64,000 nucleotides of DNA from positions 1 through 64,000 of the forward strand of contig JAWLGJ010000001.1 in NCBI GenBank assembly GCA_041685145.1, in the 5' to 3' direction. Positions 1 to 8,033 of the stretch are shown here, piece by piece; the first letter of the stretch is position 1; every line of letters begins with the position of its first letter. The notes below the pieces were generated by a model that worked only from the letters and a program-made list of their open reading frames with translations, did not search any database and was not told the DNA's origin. The DNA is from JAWLGJ01 sp041685145 (GTDB taxonomy: Bacteria; Pseudomonadota; Alphaproteobacteria; Rhodospirillales; Magnetospirillaceae). Position numbers and translations under genes: made by a program.

Positions 1-105
1 ACCACCGAGGCGGTGACGCGGCTGATGGACGACAGCCGCGCGCTGGAGGTGTCCTACAACGCCCTGTCGCGGGTGCGCCAGCTCAGCCTGGTGAACTACA
101 TCTGA
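1..105 (+). CDS. flgL: C-terminal end of FlgL-like hook-filament junction protein (partial)
   Basis: The frame is open from the window edge to TGA at 103-105 and encodes 34 residues ending ALEVSYNALSRVRQLSLVNY-I. The spacing of hydrophobic residues and the ALxxSYxALxxxxxLSL ending match the C-terminal coiled-coil (D0) segment of FlgL, the second hook-filament junction protein, whose enterobacterial homologue ends in a similar SYKxFxxMQxLSL tail. The flagellin and glycosyltransferase genes that follow on the other strand fit a flagellar locus. Only the tail is visible, so another flagellin-fold protein such as a flagellin paralogue remains possible. Confidence 0.6.
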   Translation, partial: TTEAVTRLMDDSRALEVSYNALSRVRQLSLVNYI

Positions 106-162
106 GGACGCCTTTCCAGGGCGTGACCCCGCTCGGCCGCCGTAATGCACACGCGACCGCCT

Positions 163-270
163 CGTCATTCCCGCGCAGGCGGGAATCCAGGATGCGTCCA
201 ACACGCCGCGTCGAAGGCCGACACCCGTACCGGGGATGCCCTGGACCCCCGCCTTCGCGGGGGTGACGAA
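163..270. repeat. Nested palindromic intergenic repeat (REP/BIME-like)
   Basis: Two copies of a roughly 28-bp palindromic unit face each other: 163-190 reads CGTCATTCCCGC...GGGAATCCAG, and 241-269 is an imperfect inverted copy reading CTGGACCCCCGC...GGGGGTGACG. Each unit is itself a hairpin with arms around a GCGnAGGC/GCCTTCGC centre. Together they form a two-hairpin structure between the convergent flgL-like and maf genes. This architecture is typical of dispersed extragenic palindromes in alphaproteobacterial genomes and may act as a bidirectional transcription or mRNA-stability element. Confidence 0.75.
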
Positions 271-278
271 CGCGAGGG

Positions 279-302
279 GCGGAGCGAGCGCCCGGCGAGG
301 GC
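279..302 (+). repeat. Copy of 24-nt dispersed motif shared with the 61.4-kb tandem repeat
   Basis: These 24 bases, beginning GCGGAGCGAGCG and ending GGCGAGGGC, recur identically at 61444-61467 and 61506-61529 and with one mismatch at 61568-61591. Here the copy starts four bases beyond the stop codon of the minus-strand maf gene. At 61.5 kb the last copy lies just beyond the stop codon of another minus-strand gene, in the same relative orientation. This suggests a dispersed repeat that sits at gene 3' ends. Confidence 0.6.
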
Positions 303-306
303 TGAG

Positions 307-2241
307 CTATGATCGGGCCCGCGACGCCTCGCGGATGATGCTTACCGCGCCGGTGACGCTTTCGCGTGTTGTGGCGACGAGTTCCTCCAGCAGGCGGGCG
401 TATTCCTCCAGGAAATCGCGGAACAGCGCCTCGCGCGCCTCGGGCCCCGGCGCCCGCAGGATGAAGTAGGAGGCGATCTTCGGCAGGTTGATCGCCGAGG
501 ATCCGAACACCCGCGCCACCTTGTATTCCCGGTCCATCGCGGTGACGGTGGCGACGACGCGGGCGATGACGTCGGGAAGGTCGCGGTCCTCGGCGCGCAT
601 GGCGGCGATCATCTCCCGCACGCCCGCCTCGACGGCATCGCAGGCGGCGATGAGGGCGTCGAGGTCGGCGTCGGCGTAGAAGGCGCCGGGGGCGTCGAAA
701 TAGGGCATCATCTCGTCCAGCGATCCCTTGATGGCCTCGCGGTCGACGGGCTCCCCGGCCAAACGCACCGCCTGCGGCACCTTGGGCAAGGCCCCCTTGA
801 TGAGCGCCCCGTCCGAGCAGTTGTACAAGCGCACCCGGAAGCTGCGTTGCAGCACCTCCAGCATGTGGCGGGCCATGTCGAAGACCCAGTGCGTGCGCAC
901 GGTGCCGCCGAAATTGCCCGGAATGCTCATGCCGAACGAGCGCGCCTTGAGCGTCTCCATCGTGCTGTAGGGGGCGTTGGCGGAGTGGTCGACCTCGGCC
1001 CGGCGCGAGCCGCAGTCGACGCCGAACAGATAGACCTGGCGAAAGCCCATGAACAGCGCCGAGGCGGCGGCGGTGTTCGACACCGTCGGGGCGATGCCCT
1101 GCAGATTCTTATGGCCGTTGCCCAGAACCGGCGTCGGGCTGACGGCGTCGCGCAGGAAAAAGATCACCTGGTCGAACAAGTCCGCCACGCGCGGATCGAC
1201 GGTGGTGGAGGCGATCAGGCGGATGCCCTCGAAGCTGTGGCGCGCGCGCACATGCTCCAGCACCCGGACCACCTGCTCGCCGTTCTCCAGTTCGCAGTGG
1301 TAATCGGGGGTGATGCCGTGGCTGAGCAGCACCTGCAGGGCGGTGCCGCAGGAAAACACCACCGCGTGCTCGCGCCACTTCTTGACCACGTCGATGCTGC
1401 GGTCGATGGACGGCCCCGACCCCACCACGAAGGCCGGCGGCGCCAGCGGCCGCACCCGCCCCGGCACCAGCAGATGGAAATTCGCCCGGCTGAGATTGGC
1501 CGCGGCGTTGCGGATCATCTTCACCTCGTCCTCGACATAACCGCGGGCGATGGCGTGCTGACGCGCCAGTTCGCCCAGCCGCTTGTCGACCTCCTGGAAC
1601 ACCCAGGCCGGGTAGTGCTGGAAGACATAGGAGCCGTCGATGGTCTGGTAGCGCCGGTCGAGGAACAGCGCGTCCAGCCGCCCGGCGATGCGGTCGATGT
1701 CGCCGTCATTGATGAGGTAGACGTCCTGCTTGCGCTCGGCGCAGGCCTCCATCAGGGCGGTCCAGTCCAGCACCTGCATCGAATGACGGATGAACTCGGC
1801 GAAGGGCTCGACGATCACCACCGCCTGCACGTCGAATTCGCGCGCCAGGTCGGGAAGGTGCAGCCCCAAGCCGAGGCCGAAGACGACGAGGAAACTGACG
1901 CGGGCGTTGGGGTGCTGTTCCAGGCGGCCGAAGGTGGCCGTGCTGCGCGCGCGCATGAAGCTGAACATGCGCATACCGACCTGGCTCTGCATACTGGCCC
2001 CATAGACGCGGGCCAGGAGGATCCGCCGGGCGGAGGCGCGGTAGGCGTCCAGTTGCCGGCGCGCCAGGTCGGGCGCCGCGGCGCCATACAGCCGGCCCTT
2101 GCCCAGATCGATGTCGACGGCCTGCTCGCCGTCCCAGACGATCCGCGACAACAGCGGCCCCAGGCCGGCGACACGGGTGGCGATGGCGGGGAATCGCCGC
2201 TCGAACAGCGCCATGTTGGCGGCGAAGAGTTCCTCGCTCAT
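307..2241 (-). CDS. Maf-type motility-associated glycosyltransferase (DUF115/MptE-like)
   Basis: A 644-residue cytoplasmic protein of the motility-associated factor family, which in other bacteria transfers nonulosonic acids such as pseudaminic or legionaminic acid to flagellin serine/threonine residues. The DUF115 core is visible around residue 270 as PAFVVGSGPSID, followed by VVFSCGTAL and the acidic YHCELENGE. The ATG at 2241 is chosen because it overlaps the stop codon of the upstream gene in an ATGA (2238-2241), giving translational coupling; the longer frame upstream runs over that gene and has arginine-rich shadow composition. It is the last gene of the flagellin-flaF-glycosyltransferase run, which supports flagellin as its substrate. 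The sugar donor cannot be read from the sequence, and no nonulosonate synthesis genes lie in the window. Confidence 0.88.
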   Translation of the reverse strand: MSEELFAANMALFERRFPAIATRVAGLGPLLSRIVWDGEQAVDIDLGKGRLYGAAAPDLARRQLDAYRASARRILLARVYGASMQSQVGMRMFSFMRARSTATFGRLEQHPNARVSFLVVFGLGLGLHLPDLAREFDVQAVVIVEPFAEFIRHSMQVLDWTALMEACAERKQDVYLINDGDIDRIAGRLDALFLDRRYQTIDGSYVFQHYPAWVFQEVDKRLGELARQHAIARGYVEDEVKMIRNAAANLSRANFHLLVPGRVRPLAPPAFVVGSGPSIDRSIDVVKKWREHAVVFSCGTALQVLLSHGITPDYHCELENGEQVVRVLEHVRARHSFEGIRLIASTTVDPRVADLFDQVIFFLRDAVSPTPVLGNGHKNLQGIAPTVSNTAAASALFMGFRQVYLFGVDCGSRRAEVDHSANAPYSTMETLKARSFGMSIPGNFGGTVRTHWVFDMARHMLEVLQRSFRVRLYNCSDGALIKGALPKVPQAVRLAGEPVDREAIKGSLDEMMPYFDAPGAFYADADLDALIAACDAVEAGVREMIAAMRAEDRDLPDVIARVVATVTAMDREYKVARVFGSSAINLPKIASYFILRAPGPEAREALFRDFLEEYARLLEELVATTRESVTGAVSIIREASRARS

Positions 2242-4136
2242 GCCCCGCTGCGACCGGACATCTCGGTCAGCGCCTCTTGCAGGGCGGCGGCAAGGGCGGT
2301 GGGGTCGCCGAGGCCGGCGGCCTTCAGCCGCTCGCCCAGGCCGCGCCGAAAGCTCTCGCGAGCGTCGGCGTCGGCGGCAAGGGTGACGGCGGTCTCGACA
2401 TAGCCGCCCGGGCTCGCGGCCGTCAGGGGCGTCCCGGCGTCCAGTCCCGCCAGCAGAGGCGCCGTTTCGCCGGCCACCGTGCCCGGCTGGGCAAGAGCCA
2501 CCACCGGCACCCCCGCCCGCAGCGCGTCGGCCAGTCGTCCCGGCCGGCAATGCGGGAATGCCGCCAGGGCGACGTCCGCCTGCTGGAAGAAGTCGACGCC
2601 GCTTTCGGCCGTCACCACGTCGACGCGGTGGGCGACGCCGAAGCTGCCGAAGAGGTCGATCAGCCTTTGGCTGTTGCGGTGGCGGCGGAAATCATGGTCG
2701 CGCAACAGCAGCATCGAGTCGGGAACCCGGTGCAGGATTCGGGCCCAATGGGAGGCCAGCGCCGGGTTGATCTCGCCCAGGATCGCATCGGCGGCGAAGG
2801 TGATGCCGCCGCTCCCGCCGGCGGCGGCGGGCGCGGGGCCGCCGGTGACAAGGTAGGGATACATCGGCAGGCGCCGCGCCGGCGCGGCGCCCTCGGGCGC
2901 CGCGTCGTCGTTGGGCCCGGTCAGCCGGAGATCGACGCCGGGAAGCGCCGGCCCCAGGGGGTGCCCGAACCACGCCACCTGCACCGGCGCCGCCCGCACC
3001 GCCAGGACGGCCACCAGCGGGCCGTCGAGGCCGGCGAGGTCGACCAGCACATCGATGCCGTCGCCACGGGCGATTGCCGCCACCGTCCAGGCGTCAAGCT
3101 CCGAGACGTCGCGCCACTCGTCGAAGGCCTCGCGCAGGGGCGCGTAACGGCCGCTGCCCAACGAACCGAGGCCGTAGCCAAAGACGCGCAGTCCCGGCTG
3201 GCGCCTCGCCAGCGCCGCCGCCACCACCAGCAGATCCTCGTGGCGGGCGCCAGCGCACAAAAAGCCGATGGTGGGCGTCGGCGCCGCGCCGCCGGTGGGC
3301 GGGGCATCGTCGGCAAAGCCGTCGGCGGCGCGCGCCAGCCTCCGGCATACATCTGCGTGGACCTCGCCGCCGGCCGTGCCGTGATAGGCAAGGTCGCGCA
3401 GCCGCAGGACCGCGGGCTCGGGGTCGTCGGTGGCAAGCTCGCAGGCAACGGCGTGGCAGGCGTCGCCCTCGGTCAGCTCCCCGACCGCCGTCAGCGCCCG
3501 GCCCAGGCGGCTGGCGAGGGCGGGGTTGTCGGGCTCGCCGGCGCGCAGGCCGCGCAGCAGATCGACCGCCGGCGCCGGCCGCCCGGCCTCAAGATAAGCC
3601 TCGCTGAGGGCATCCATCGTGCCTGCGTCCGACGGACGCAGCGCCAGATGCTGCTCCAGGGTCTCGATGGCCTCGTCCAGCCGTCCCTGCCGCAGCAGGC
3701 CGCGCCCGCGTTGCAGCATGGGTTCGGACTGCATGTTCATGAAGACGGTGGCGAAGGCGGGAAAATCCTCGCCGAGGGCGGGGCGGATGCGGTTGTCGAA
3801 TTCCATCACCGCCGCCAGCTTGCCGTAGAACAGCGCCTTGGGCAGGTCGCCGGTCAGGGCGTACAGCACCGCCAGGATCTCGGGCAGGTCGTCGCTGGCG
3901 TCGGGCCGCGCCTGCGCCTGTTCCAGCATCCCGATGGCGCGGCCGTAGCCCTTGACGTGATAGGCGATGACCCCGACCAGCGCGATGGCGTCGGTGGCCA
4001 GCGCCGGGTCACGCGCCGCCTGGTGGCACAGGTCGAGGGCCTGCTCGTAGTCGCCCTCGGCGATCTTTTGCCGGACGGCATCGAGCAGCCCGCCGCTCTC
4101 GGTCGTGGCCGACTCCGGGGGGCGCTGATCGGTCAT
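2238..4136 (-). CDS. TPR protein with O-GlcNAc-transferase-like (GT41) catalytic region
   Basis: A 632-residue protein. Residues about 20-240 are helical TPR-like repeats (for example ALDLCHQAARDPALATDAI and LLRQGRLDEAIETLEQHLAL). The C-terminal half resembles the SPINDLY/OGT family: IGFLCAGARHEDLLVVAAAL, the Rossmann-like DVLVDLAGLDGPLVAVLAVR with VQVAWFGHP, then DSMLLLRDHDFRR and FFQQADVALAAFPHCRPGR with a GVPVVAL loop. Such enzymes add GlcNAc-type sugars to hydroxyl groups of proteins. Its coupling to maf by a 4-nt ATGA overlap and its place behind flagellin and flaF suggest a flagellin-directed glycosyltransferase. The catalytic histidine and donor specificity were not verified by alignment. 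Confidence 0.75.
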   Translation of the reverse strand: MTDQRPPESATTESGGLLDAVRQKIAEGDYEQALDLCHQAARDPALATDAIALVGVIAYHVKGYGRAIGMLEQAQARPDASDDLPEILAVLYALTGDLPKALFYGKLAAVMEFDNRIRPALGEDFPAFATVFMNMQSEPMLQRGRGLLRQGRLDEAIETLEQHLALRPSDAGTMDALSEAYLEAGRPAPAVDLLRGLRAGEPDNPALASRLGRALTAVGELTEGDACHAVACELATDDPEPAVLRLRDLAYHGTAGGEVHADVCRRLARAADGFADDAPPTGGAAPTPTIGFLCAGARHEDLLVVAAALARRQPGLRVFGYGLGSLGSGRYAPLREAFDEWRDVSELDAWTVAAIARGDGIDVLVDLAGLDGPLVAVLAVRAAPVQVAWFGHPLGPALPGVDLRLTGPNDDAAPEGAAPARRLPMYPYLVTGGPAPAAAGGSGGITFAADAILGEINPALASHWARILHRVPDSMLLLRDHDFRRHRNSQRLIDLFGSFGVAHRVDVVTAESGVDFFQQADVALAAFPHCRPGRLADALRAGVPVVALAQPGTVAGETAPLLAGLDAGTPLTAASPGGYVETAVTLAADADARESFRRGLGERLKAAGLGDPTALAAALQEALTEMSGRSGA

Positions 4137-4154
4137 GGAATCCCTCTGCTTGGC

Positions 4155-4607
4155 CTAGGCGGAAAAGTCGAACCCGCCCCCGCCAGCGGGCGTGGCCCCC
4201 TCGTCCTGGGTCGGGCCGCGCCCGGTGTCCGCGCGCCCCTGGTGGGGATCGGCGAACAGCCCCGCCGCCAATTCGCGGTTGATGGTAATGAGGATGTTGG
4301 CCTTTTCCGGATCGGGGTTGCCCAGCAGCCCGACCGTGTGCTTGTCGACAAAATTCGACAAGGACAGCATGTTCTGGCGCACGTCCAGCGGCACCTCGCA
4401 TTCGGGCGAGCACAATTCGGCCTGAAAGATCGTCCACAGGCGCCAGTTGAGGCGCAGCGCGTCCAGGAATTTCTGACGGTCGAACGGCGTCTGCGCGTCG
4501 CGGATGCGACGCGCCGCCTCGGTCAGCGCCCAGGCCTCGGTCTGGCGCGGATTCCCCCCCGGCGGTGCGCTTTGATAGCCCTGCGAGTACGCGTTGTTCG
4601 TCGACAT
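4155..4607 (-). CDS. flaF: Flagellar biosynthesis regulator FlaF
   Basis: A 150-residue protein with the FlaF signature: TEAWALTEAARRIRDAQ near the N terminus, then the conserved LRLNWRLWTIFQAEL and LDVRQNMLSLSNFVDKH. In alphaproteobacteria FlaF acts after transcription to promote flagellin production and secretion, opposing FlbT. The usual family core is about 115 residues; here a Gly/Pro-rich tail of about 30 residues is added. It sits between flagellin and the two glycosyltransferases on the same strand, 183 bp after the flagellin stop. No flbT is visible in the window. Confidence 0.9.
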   Translation of the reverse strand: MSTNNAYSQGYQSAPPGGNPRQTEAWALTEAARRIRDAQTPFDRQKFLDALRLNWRLWTIFQAELCSPECEVPLDVRQNMLSLSNFVDKHTVGLLGNPDPEKANILITINRELAAGLFADPHQGRADTGRGPTQDEGATPAGGGGFDFSA

Positions 4608-4732
4608 CGCCGCTCGGCTCCATCAATGGCATGTTTCGGCAATCGCATCCCGCTCTTGCCTGTCGCCCCCCGATTCCCACAATCATCATAACCCATAAAG
4701 GGGATATGAACAGCCCCGCGGCGGCCGTGCCC

Positions 4733-4764
4733 GCCGCGGAAAGGGCGCGATGCCCTTCCGCGGC
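4733..4764 (-). terminator. Hairpin downstream of flagellin
   Basis: GCCGCGGAAAGGGC is followed after GCGAT by GCCCTTCCGCGGC, a stem of 13 pairs with one bulged A. It lies 27 bases beyond the flagellin stop codon and before flaF. There is no U-run, so it may attenuate transcription into flaF or protect the flagellin mRNA 3' end rather than stop transcription fully. Confidence 0.55.
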
Positions 4765-4790
4765 GCACCGGTCGGGGCCTAGGCGTGGTC

Positions 4791-5648
4791 TTAGCGGAAC
4801 AGCGACAGCACGGCCTGTTCGGTCTGGCCGGCGAAGGCCAGGGACTGCAAGCCGAGTTGCTGGCGTGTTTGTAGCGCCACGACGTTGGCGCCCTCCTCGT
4901 TGAGATCGGCCAGCGTCAGTTTGCCGGCCCCCTCTTCGAGGGCGTTCACGTACTGCTCGGTGAAGTCCAGCCGCGTCTGCAGCAGGGCGACGTTGGAGCC
5001 CAGCGTCTTGGCGTTGCCGCGCAAGGTGCTGATGGCGGAGTCGACCTCGCTGATGGCCGCATCCAGGCGGCTGACATTGTCGCCGATGGCCGTCCAGCCG
5101 CCGGTGATCAGGTTCGTCGCCAGGGCGGTGGCGGAGCCAAAACCGGTCATCAACGCGCTGGCGTTGACGTTGACGCCCTTCACCTCCAGGAAGGAATCGG
5201 TCTGCTCCGAGAACGACACCTTCAGCGTCGAGCCGGTGGAATTGACCAGGTTCAGGCCCTGATAGGTGGCGTCGGCGGCCAGGGTGTTGACCTGCCGCGC
5301 CAGCTCGTTGAACTGGCTTTGCAGTTCCTGGCGCTCGGTGGCGTCGGCGGTCTTGGCGCTCATCAACAGGCCCTTCATCTGCTTGACGACCTTGTCGATC
5401 GCCTCGATGGCCTGGGTGGCTGTCTTGAGCGTGCTGATGCCCTGGTCGATGTCGTTCTTGCGCTCGGCAAGGTCTTCGGCGCGGTCGGTCAGCGACTTCG
5501 CCTGGAAATAGGCCACCGCGTCATCGAGGACGTTGTTGACCTTCAGGCCGGTGGCCAGCCGCGTTTGCGAGCGGTTGATGTAGTCCGTCGTCTTGTTCAG
5601 CGAAATCAGGTTCTGACGGACGGCGGCGGATAGATTGATGTCTGCCAT
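4791..5648 (-). CDS. Flagellin
   Basis: A compact 285-residue flagellin, the filament subunit exported by the flagellar type III apparatus. The N-terminal D0/D1 region is clear (ADINLSAAVRQNLISLNKT, then RLATGLKVNNVLDDAVAYF). The C-terminal D1/D0 helices end EEGANVVALQTRQQLGLQSL...LSLFR. The central variable domain is nearly absent, as in many alphaproteobacterial flagellins. Serine/threonine-rich stretches in the short central part (residues about 130-190) could be the sites modified by the two downstream glycosyltransferases. A sigma-54 promoter lies about 95 bp upstream. Confidence 0.95.
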   Translation of the reverse strand: MADINLSAAVRQNLISLNKTTDYINRSQTRLATGLKVNNVLDDAVAYFQAKSLTDRAEDLAERKNDIDQGISTLKTATQAIEAIDKVVKQMKGLLMSAKTADATERQELQSQFNELARQVNTLAADATYQGLNLVNSTGSTLKVSFSEQTDSFLEVKGVNVNASALMTGFGSATALATNLITGGWTAIGDNVSRLDAAISEVDSAISTLRGNAKTLGSNVALLQTRLDFTEQYVNALEEGAGKLTLADLNEEGANVVALQTRQQLGLQSLAFAGQTEQAVLSLFR

Positions 5649-5741
5649 GGCTCAAACCCCTTCTCGGTGCTTGGCATCACGTTCTGCGATGGCCCCTGCC
5701 CACCCATGCGGGCCGGCAAAGTCATCGGCCGCCGTTATCAG

Positions 5742-5757
5742 TGCAGGCGGCGTGCCA
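5742..5757 (-). promoter_or_regulatory. Sigma-54 (RpoN) promoter of flagellin
   Basis: On the minus strand the sequence is TGGCACGCCGCCTGCA, matching TGGCACG-N4-TTGCA at all but one position, with GG and GC exactly ten bases apart. The expected start site is near 5730, leaving a leader of about 80 nt. Class III/IV flagellar genes of alphaproteobacteria are commonly RpoN-dependent. Confidence 0.8.
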
Positions 5758-5877
5758 GACGGCGAAAAGGGTTGAATCGCGCCGATTCCGACCTACCTGC
5801 GCGCACCCGCCGCGCCGGGTCCGGGGGTGGCCGAGGCAGAATCTGCCCCCGATGTCGGAAGAATCTGCCCAAGGGCG

Positions 5878-5913
5878 AAAGACAAAGGGGCCCGCGGCGA
5901 TGCCGCGGGCCCC
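5878..5913 (-). terminator. Rho-independent terminator of icd
   Basis: A perfect 12-bp stem (GGGGCCCGCGGC, loop of three, GCCGCGGGCCCC at 5887-5913) lies 25 bases beyond the icd stop codon. On the minus strand it is followed by TTTGTCTTT, which is a convincing intrinsic terminator. Confidence 0.85.
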
Positions 5914-5938
5914 ATTGGCGGTCACGCCGCGAGGGGGC

Positions 5939-7156
5939 TCAGGCGCCCATCTTGGCCTTGAGGTTCCGGTCCAGCATGTCCAGGAACTGGCGGGTGGTCA
6001 GCCAGGGCTGCTCCGGCCCGATGAGAATGGCCAGATCCTTGGTCATCGAGCCCGATTCCACCGTCTCGACGCAGACCTGCTCCAGGGTGCGGGCGAAGTC
6101 GGTCACCGCCGGGGTGCCGTCGAACTCGCCCCGATAGGCCAGCCCCCGCGTCCAGGCGAAGATCGAGGCGATGGGGTTGGTCGAGGTTTCCTTGCCCTTC
6201 TGGTGCTCACGGTAGTGGCGGGTGACGGTGCCGTGGGCGGCCTCGGCCTCGACGGTCTTGCCGTCGGGGGTCATCAGCACGCTGGTCATCAGGCCCAGCG
6301 AGCCGAAGCCCTGCGCCACGGTGTCGGACTGCACGTCGCCGTCATAGTTCTTGCACGCCCAGACGAAGCCGCCGGCCCATTTCAGGGCGCTGGCCACCAT
6401 GTCGTCGATGAGCCGGTGCTCGTAGGTTATTCCCTTGGCGGAAAAGGCATCCGCGAATTCGGCGTCGAAGACCTCCTGGAACAGATCCTTGAAGCGCCCG
6501 TCATAGGCCTTGAGGATCGTGTTCTTGGTCGACAGGTACACCGGGTAGCCGCGCTGCAGGCCATAGTTGAAGCAGGCCCGCGCGAAGCCGCGGATCGATT
6601 CGTCCAGGTTGTACATCCCCATCGCCACGCCGCCGGCGGGGAAGTCGAAGATGACGTGCTCGATGGGCTCGCCGCCGTCCTCGGGCTCGAAGCGCATGGT
6701 CAGCCGCCCGGCGCCCGGCACCTTGAAATCGGTGGCGCGGTACTGGTCGCCGAAGGCGTGACGGCCGATGATGATCGGCTCGGTCCAGCCGGGCACATAG
6801 CGCGGCACATTCTTGCAGATGATGGGTTCGCGGAAGACGGTGCCGCCCAGGATGTTGCGGATGGTGCCGTTGGGCGAGCGCCACATCTTCTTGAGGTCGA
6901 ACTCCTCCACGCGCGCCTCGTCGGGGGTGATGGTGGCGCATTTGACGCCGACGCCGTATTGCTTGATGGCGTTGGCGGCGTCGACCGTCACCTGGTCGTC
7001 GGTGGCGTCCCGGCTCTGGATCGACAGGTCGTAGTATTTCAGATCGACGTCCAGATAGGGCAGAATCAGCTTGTCCTTGATGAACGCCCAGATGATCCGG
7101 GTCATCTCGTCGCCGTCGAGTTCGACGATCGGGTTGGCGACCTTGATCTTCTCCAT
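5939..7156 (-). CDS. icd: NADP-dependent isocitrate dehydrogenase
   Basis: A 405-residue enzyme of the homodimeric, eukaryote-like (type II) NADP isocitrate dehydrogenase family, converting isocitrate to 2-oxoglutarate and CO2 in the TCA cycle. It starts MEKIKVANPIVELDGDEMTR, the characteristic N terminus, and shows NTILKAYDGRFKDLFQEVF, KNYDGDVQSDTVAQGFGSLG and the nucleotide-binding EAAHGTVTRHYR. The ATG at 7156 is preceded by AAGGGAG; codons further upstream do not belong to the family. It is monocistronic, with its own terminator at 5878-5913. Confidence 0.97.
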   Translation of the reverse strand: MEKIKVANPIVELDGDEMTRIIWAFIKDKLILPYLDVDLKYYDLSIQSRDATDDQVTVDAANAIKQYGVGVKCATITPDEARVEEFDLKKMWRSPNGTIRNILGGTVFREPIICKNVPRYVPGWTEPIIIGRHAFGDQYRATDFKVPGAGRLTMRFEPEDGGEPIEHVIFDFPAGGVAMGMYNLDESIRGFARACFNYGLQRGYPVYLSTKNTILKAYDGRFKDLFQEVFDAEFADAFSAKGITYEHRLIDDMVASALKWAGGFVWACKNYDGDVQSDTVAQGFGSLGLMTSVLMTPDGKTVEAEAAHGTVTRHYREHQKGKETSTNPIASIFAWTRGLAYRGEFDGTPAVTDFARTLEQVCVETVESGSMTKDLAILIGPEQPWLTTRQFLDMLDRNLKAKMGA

Positions 7157-7306
7157 TGGCTCCCTTCCCTTGCAGAACCTCTCGCGTCCGCTGGGGAGCG
7201 CCCCAGGCGAGCCGCCGGAAGCCGGCAGGCGACGGACGGCGCGCACCATAGCACCGCCGCCGCGCCGCGCAAAGGTGGGTGAGAGGACGACGCGCCGGGC
7301 CGGGGC

Positions 7307-7906
7307 TCAGAATAGTTGCGGCTCGCCGCCCACCGCCGCCGCCAGTTCCTTGCGGGCCGCCGGCAGCACGTCGTCGATGGTATCGACGACGGTGTAAAGG
7401 CGCTCGGTCTCGGGGCTGGCGAAGCCGTTGCCGATGATGGTTCCGAAAAGGGTAAGCAGCGGCGTCCAGTAGCCGTCGTTGTTGACCAGGATGATGGGCT
7501 TGTTGTGCAGGCGAAGCTGCTTCCAGGTCAGGATCTCGAAGGTCTCGTCCATCGTGCCCATGCCGCCGGGTAGAACGCAGAAGGCATCGGACATGTCGAA
7601 CATGCGCCGCTTGCGGGTGTGCATGTCCTCGACCACCAGCAGTTCGGTGATCTCCAGATAGGCCTGTTCGATGTGGGTAAGGTGTTCAGGGATGACGCCG
7701 ACGACCCGCCCGCCATTGGTGAGCGCCGCCTCGGCCACCGCCCCCATCATGCCCATGTGGCCGCCGCCATAGACCAGCGCCACCCCTTCCTCGGCCAGCC
7801 GGCGCCCCAGCCGCGCCGCCGAGTGCCGGTGGACCGGGTCGTTGCCCGTGGACGAGCCGCAGAAGATGCACAGCGAACGAAGTCTGGCCGGAGAATCCCT
7901 GTTCAT
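7307..7906 (-). CDS. LOG family protein (TIGR00730; cytokinin riboside monophosphate phosphoribohydrolase-like)
   Basis: A 199-residue Rossmann-fold protein with the family motif PGGMGTMDE and, before it, the helix MHTRKRRMFDMSD. Family members hydrolyse nucleoside 5'-monophosphates to base and ribose 5-phosphate, and are often annotated as lysine decarboxylase-like without activity. The N terminus LCIFCGSSTGNDP and VYGGGHMGMMG form the nucleotide-binding loops. It lies 150 bp before icd on the same strand and probably has its own promoter. The physiological substrate in bacteria is usually unknown. Confidence 0.9.
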   Translation of the reverse strand: MNRDSPARLRSLCIFCGSSTGNDPVHRHSAARLGRRLAEEGVALVYGGGHMGMMGAVAEAALTNGGRVVGVIPEHLTHIEQAYLEITELLVVEDMHTRKRRMFDMSDAFCVLPGGMGTMDETFEILTWKQLRLHNKPIILVNNDGYWTPLLTLFGTIIGNGFASPETERLYTVVDTIDDVLPAARKELAAAVGGEPQLF

Positions 7907-8033
7907 GCGTCGTCACCTCCACATAGACAGCGGCGCCGGCCTCGCGGCCGGCTCCTCTTGGATGAGATGGCGACGCTTTGCCCCGGTGGCGAGTGCTCCA
8001 TCCGTGGCGGCGGCGCACCGTTCGGGCGGCGGC

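Noticed and set aside
2242..2550. An N-terminal extension of the Maf protein
   Set aside because: The extra codons lie wholly inside the upstream glycosyltransferase gene and are Arg/Gly-rich; the ATGA overlap start at 2241 is far better.
4640..4680. A second sigma-54 promoter before flaF
   Set aside because: GG and GC with ten-base spacing can be found on the minus strand, but the rest of the TGGCACG/TTGCA consensus is missing; flaF is probably read from the flagellin promoter or an unseen one.
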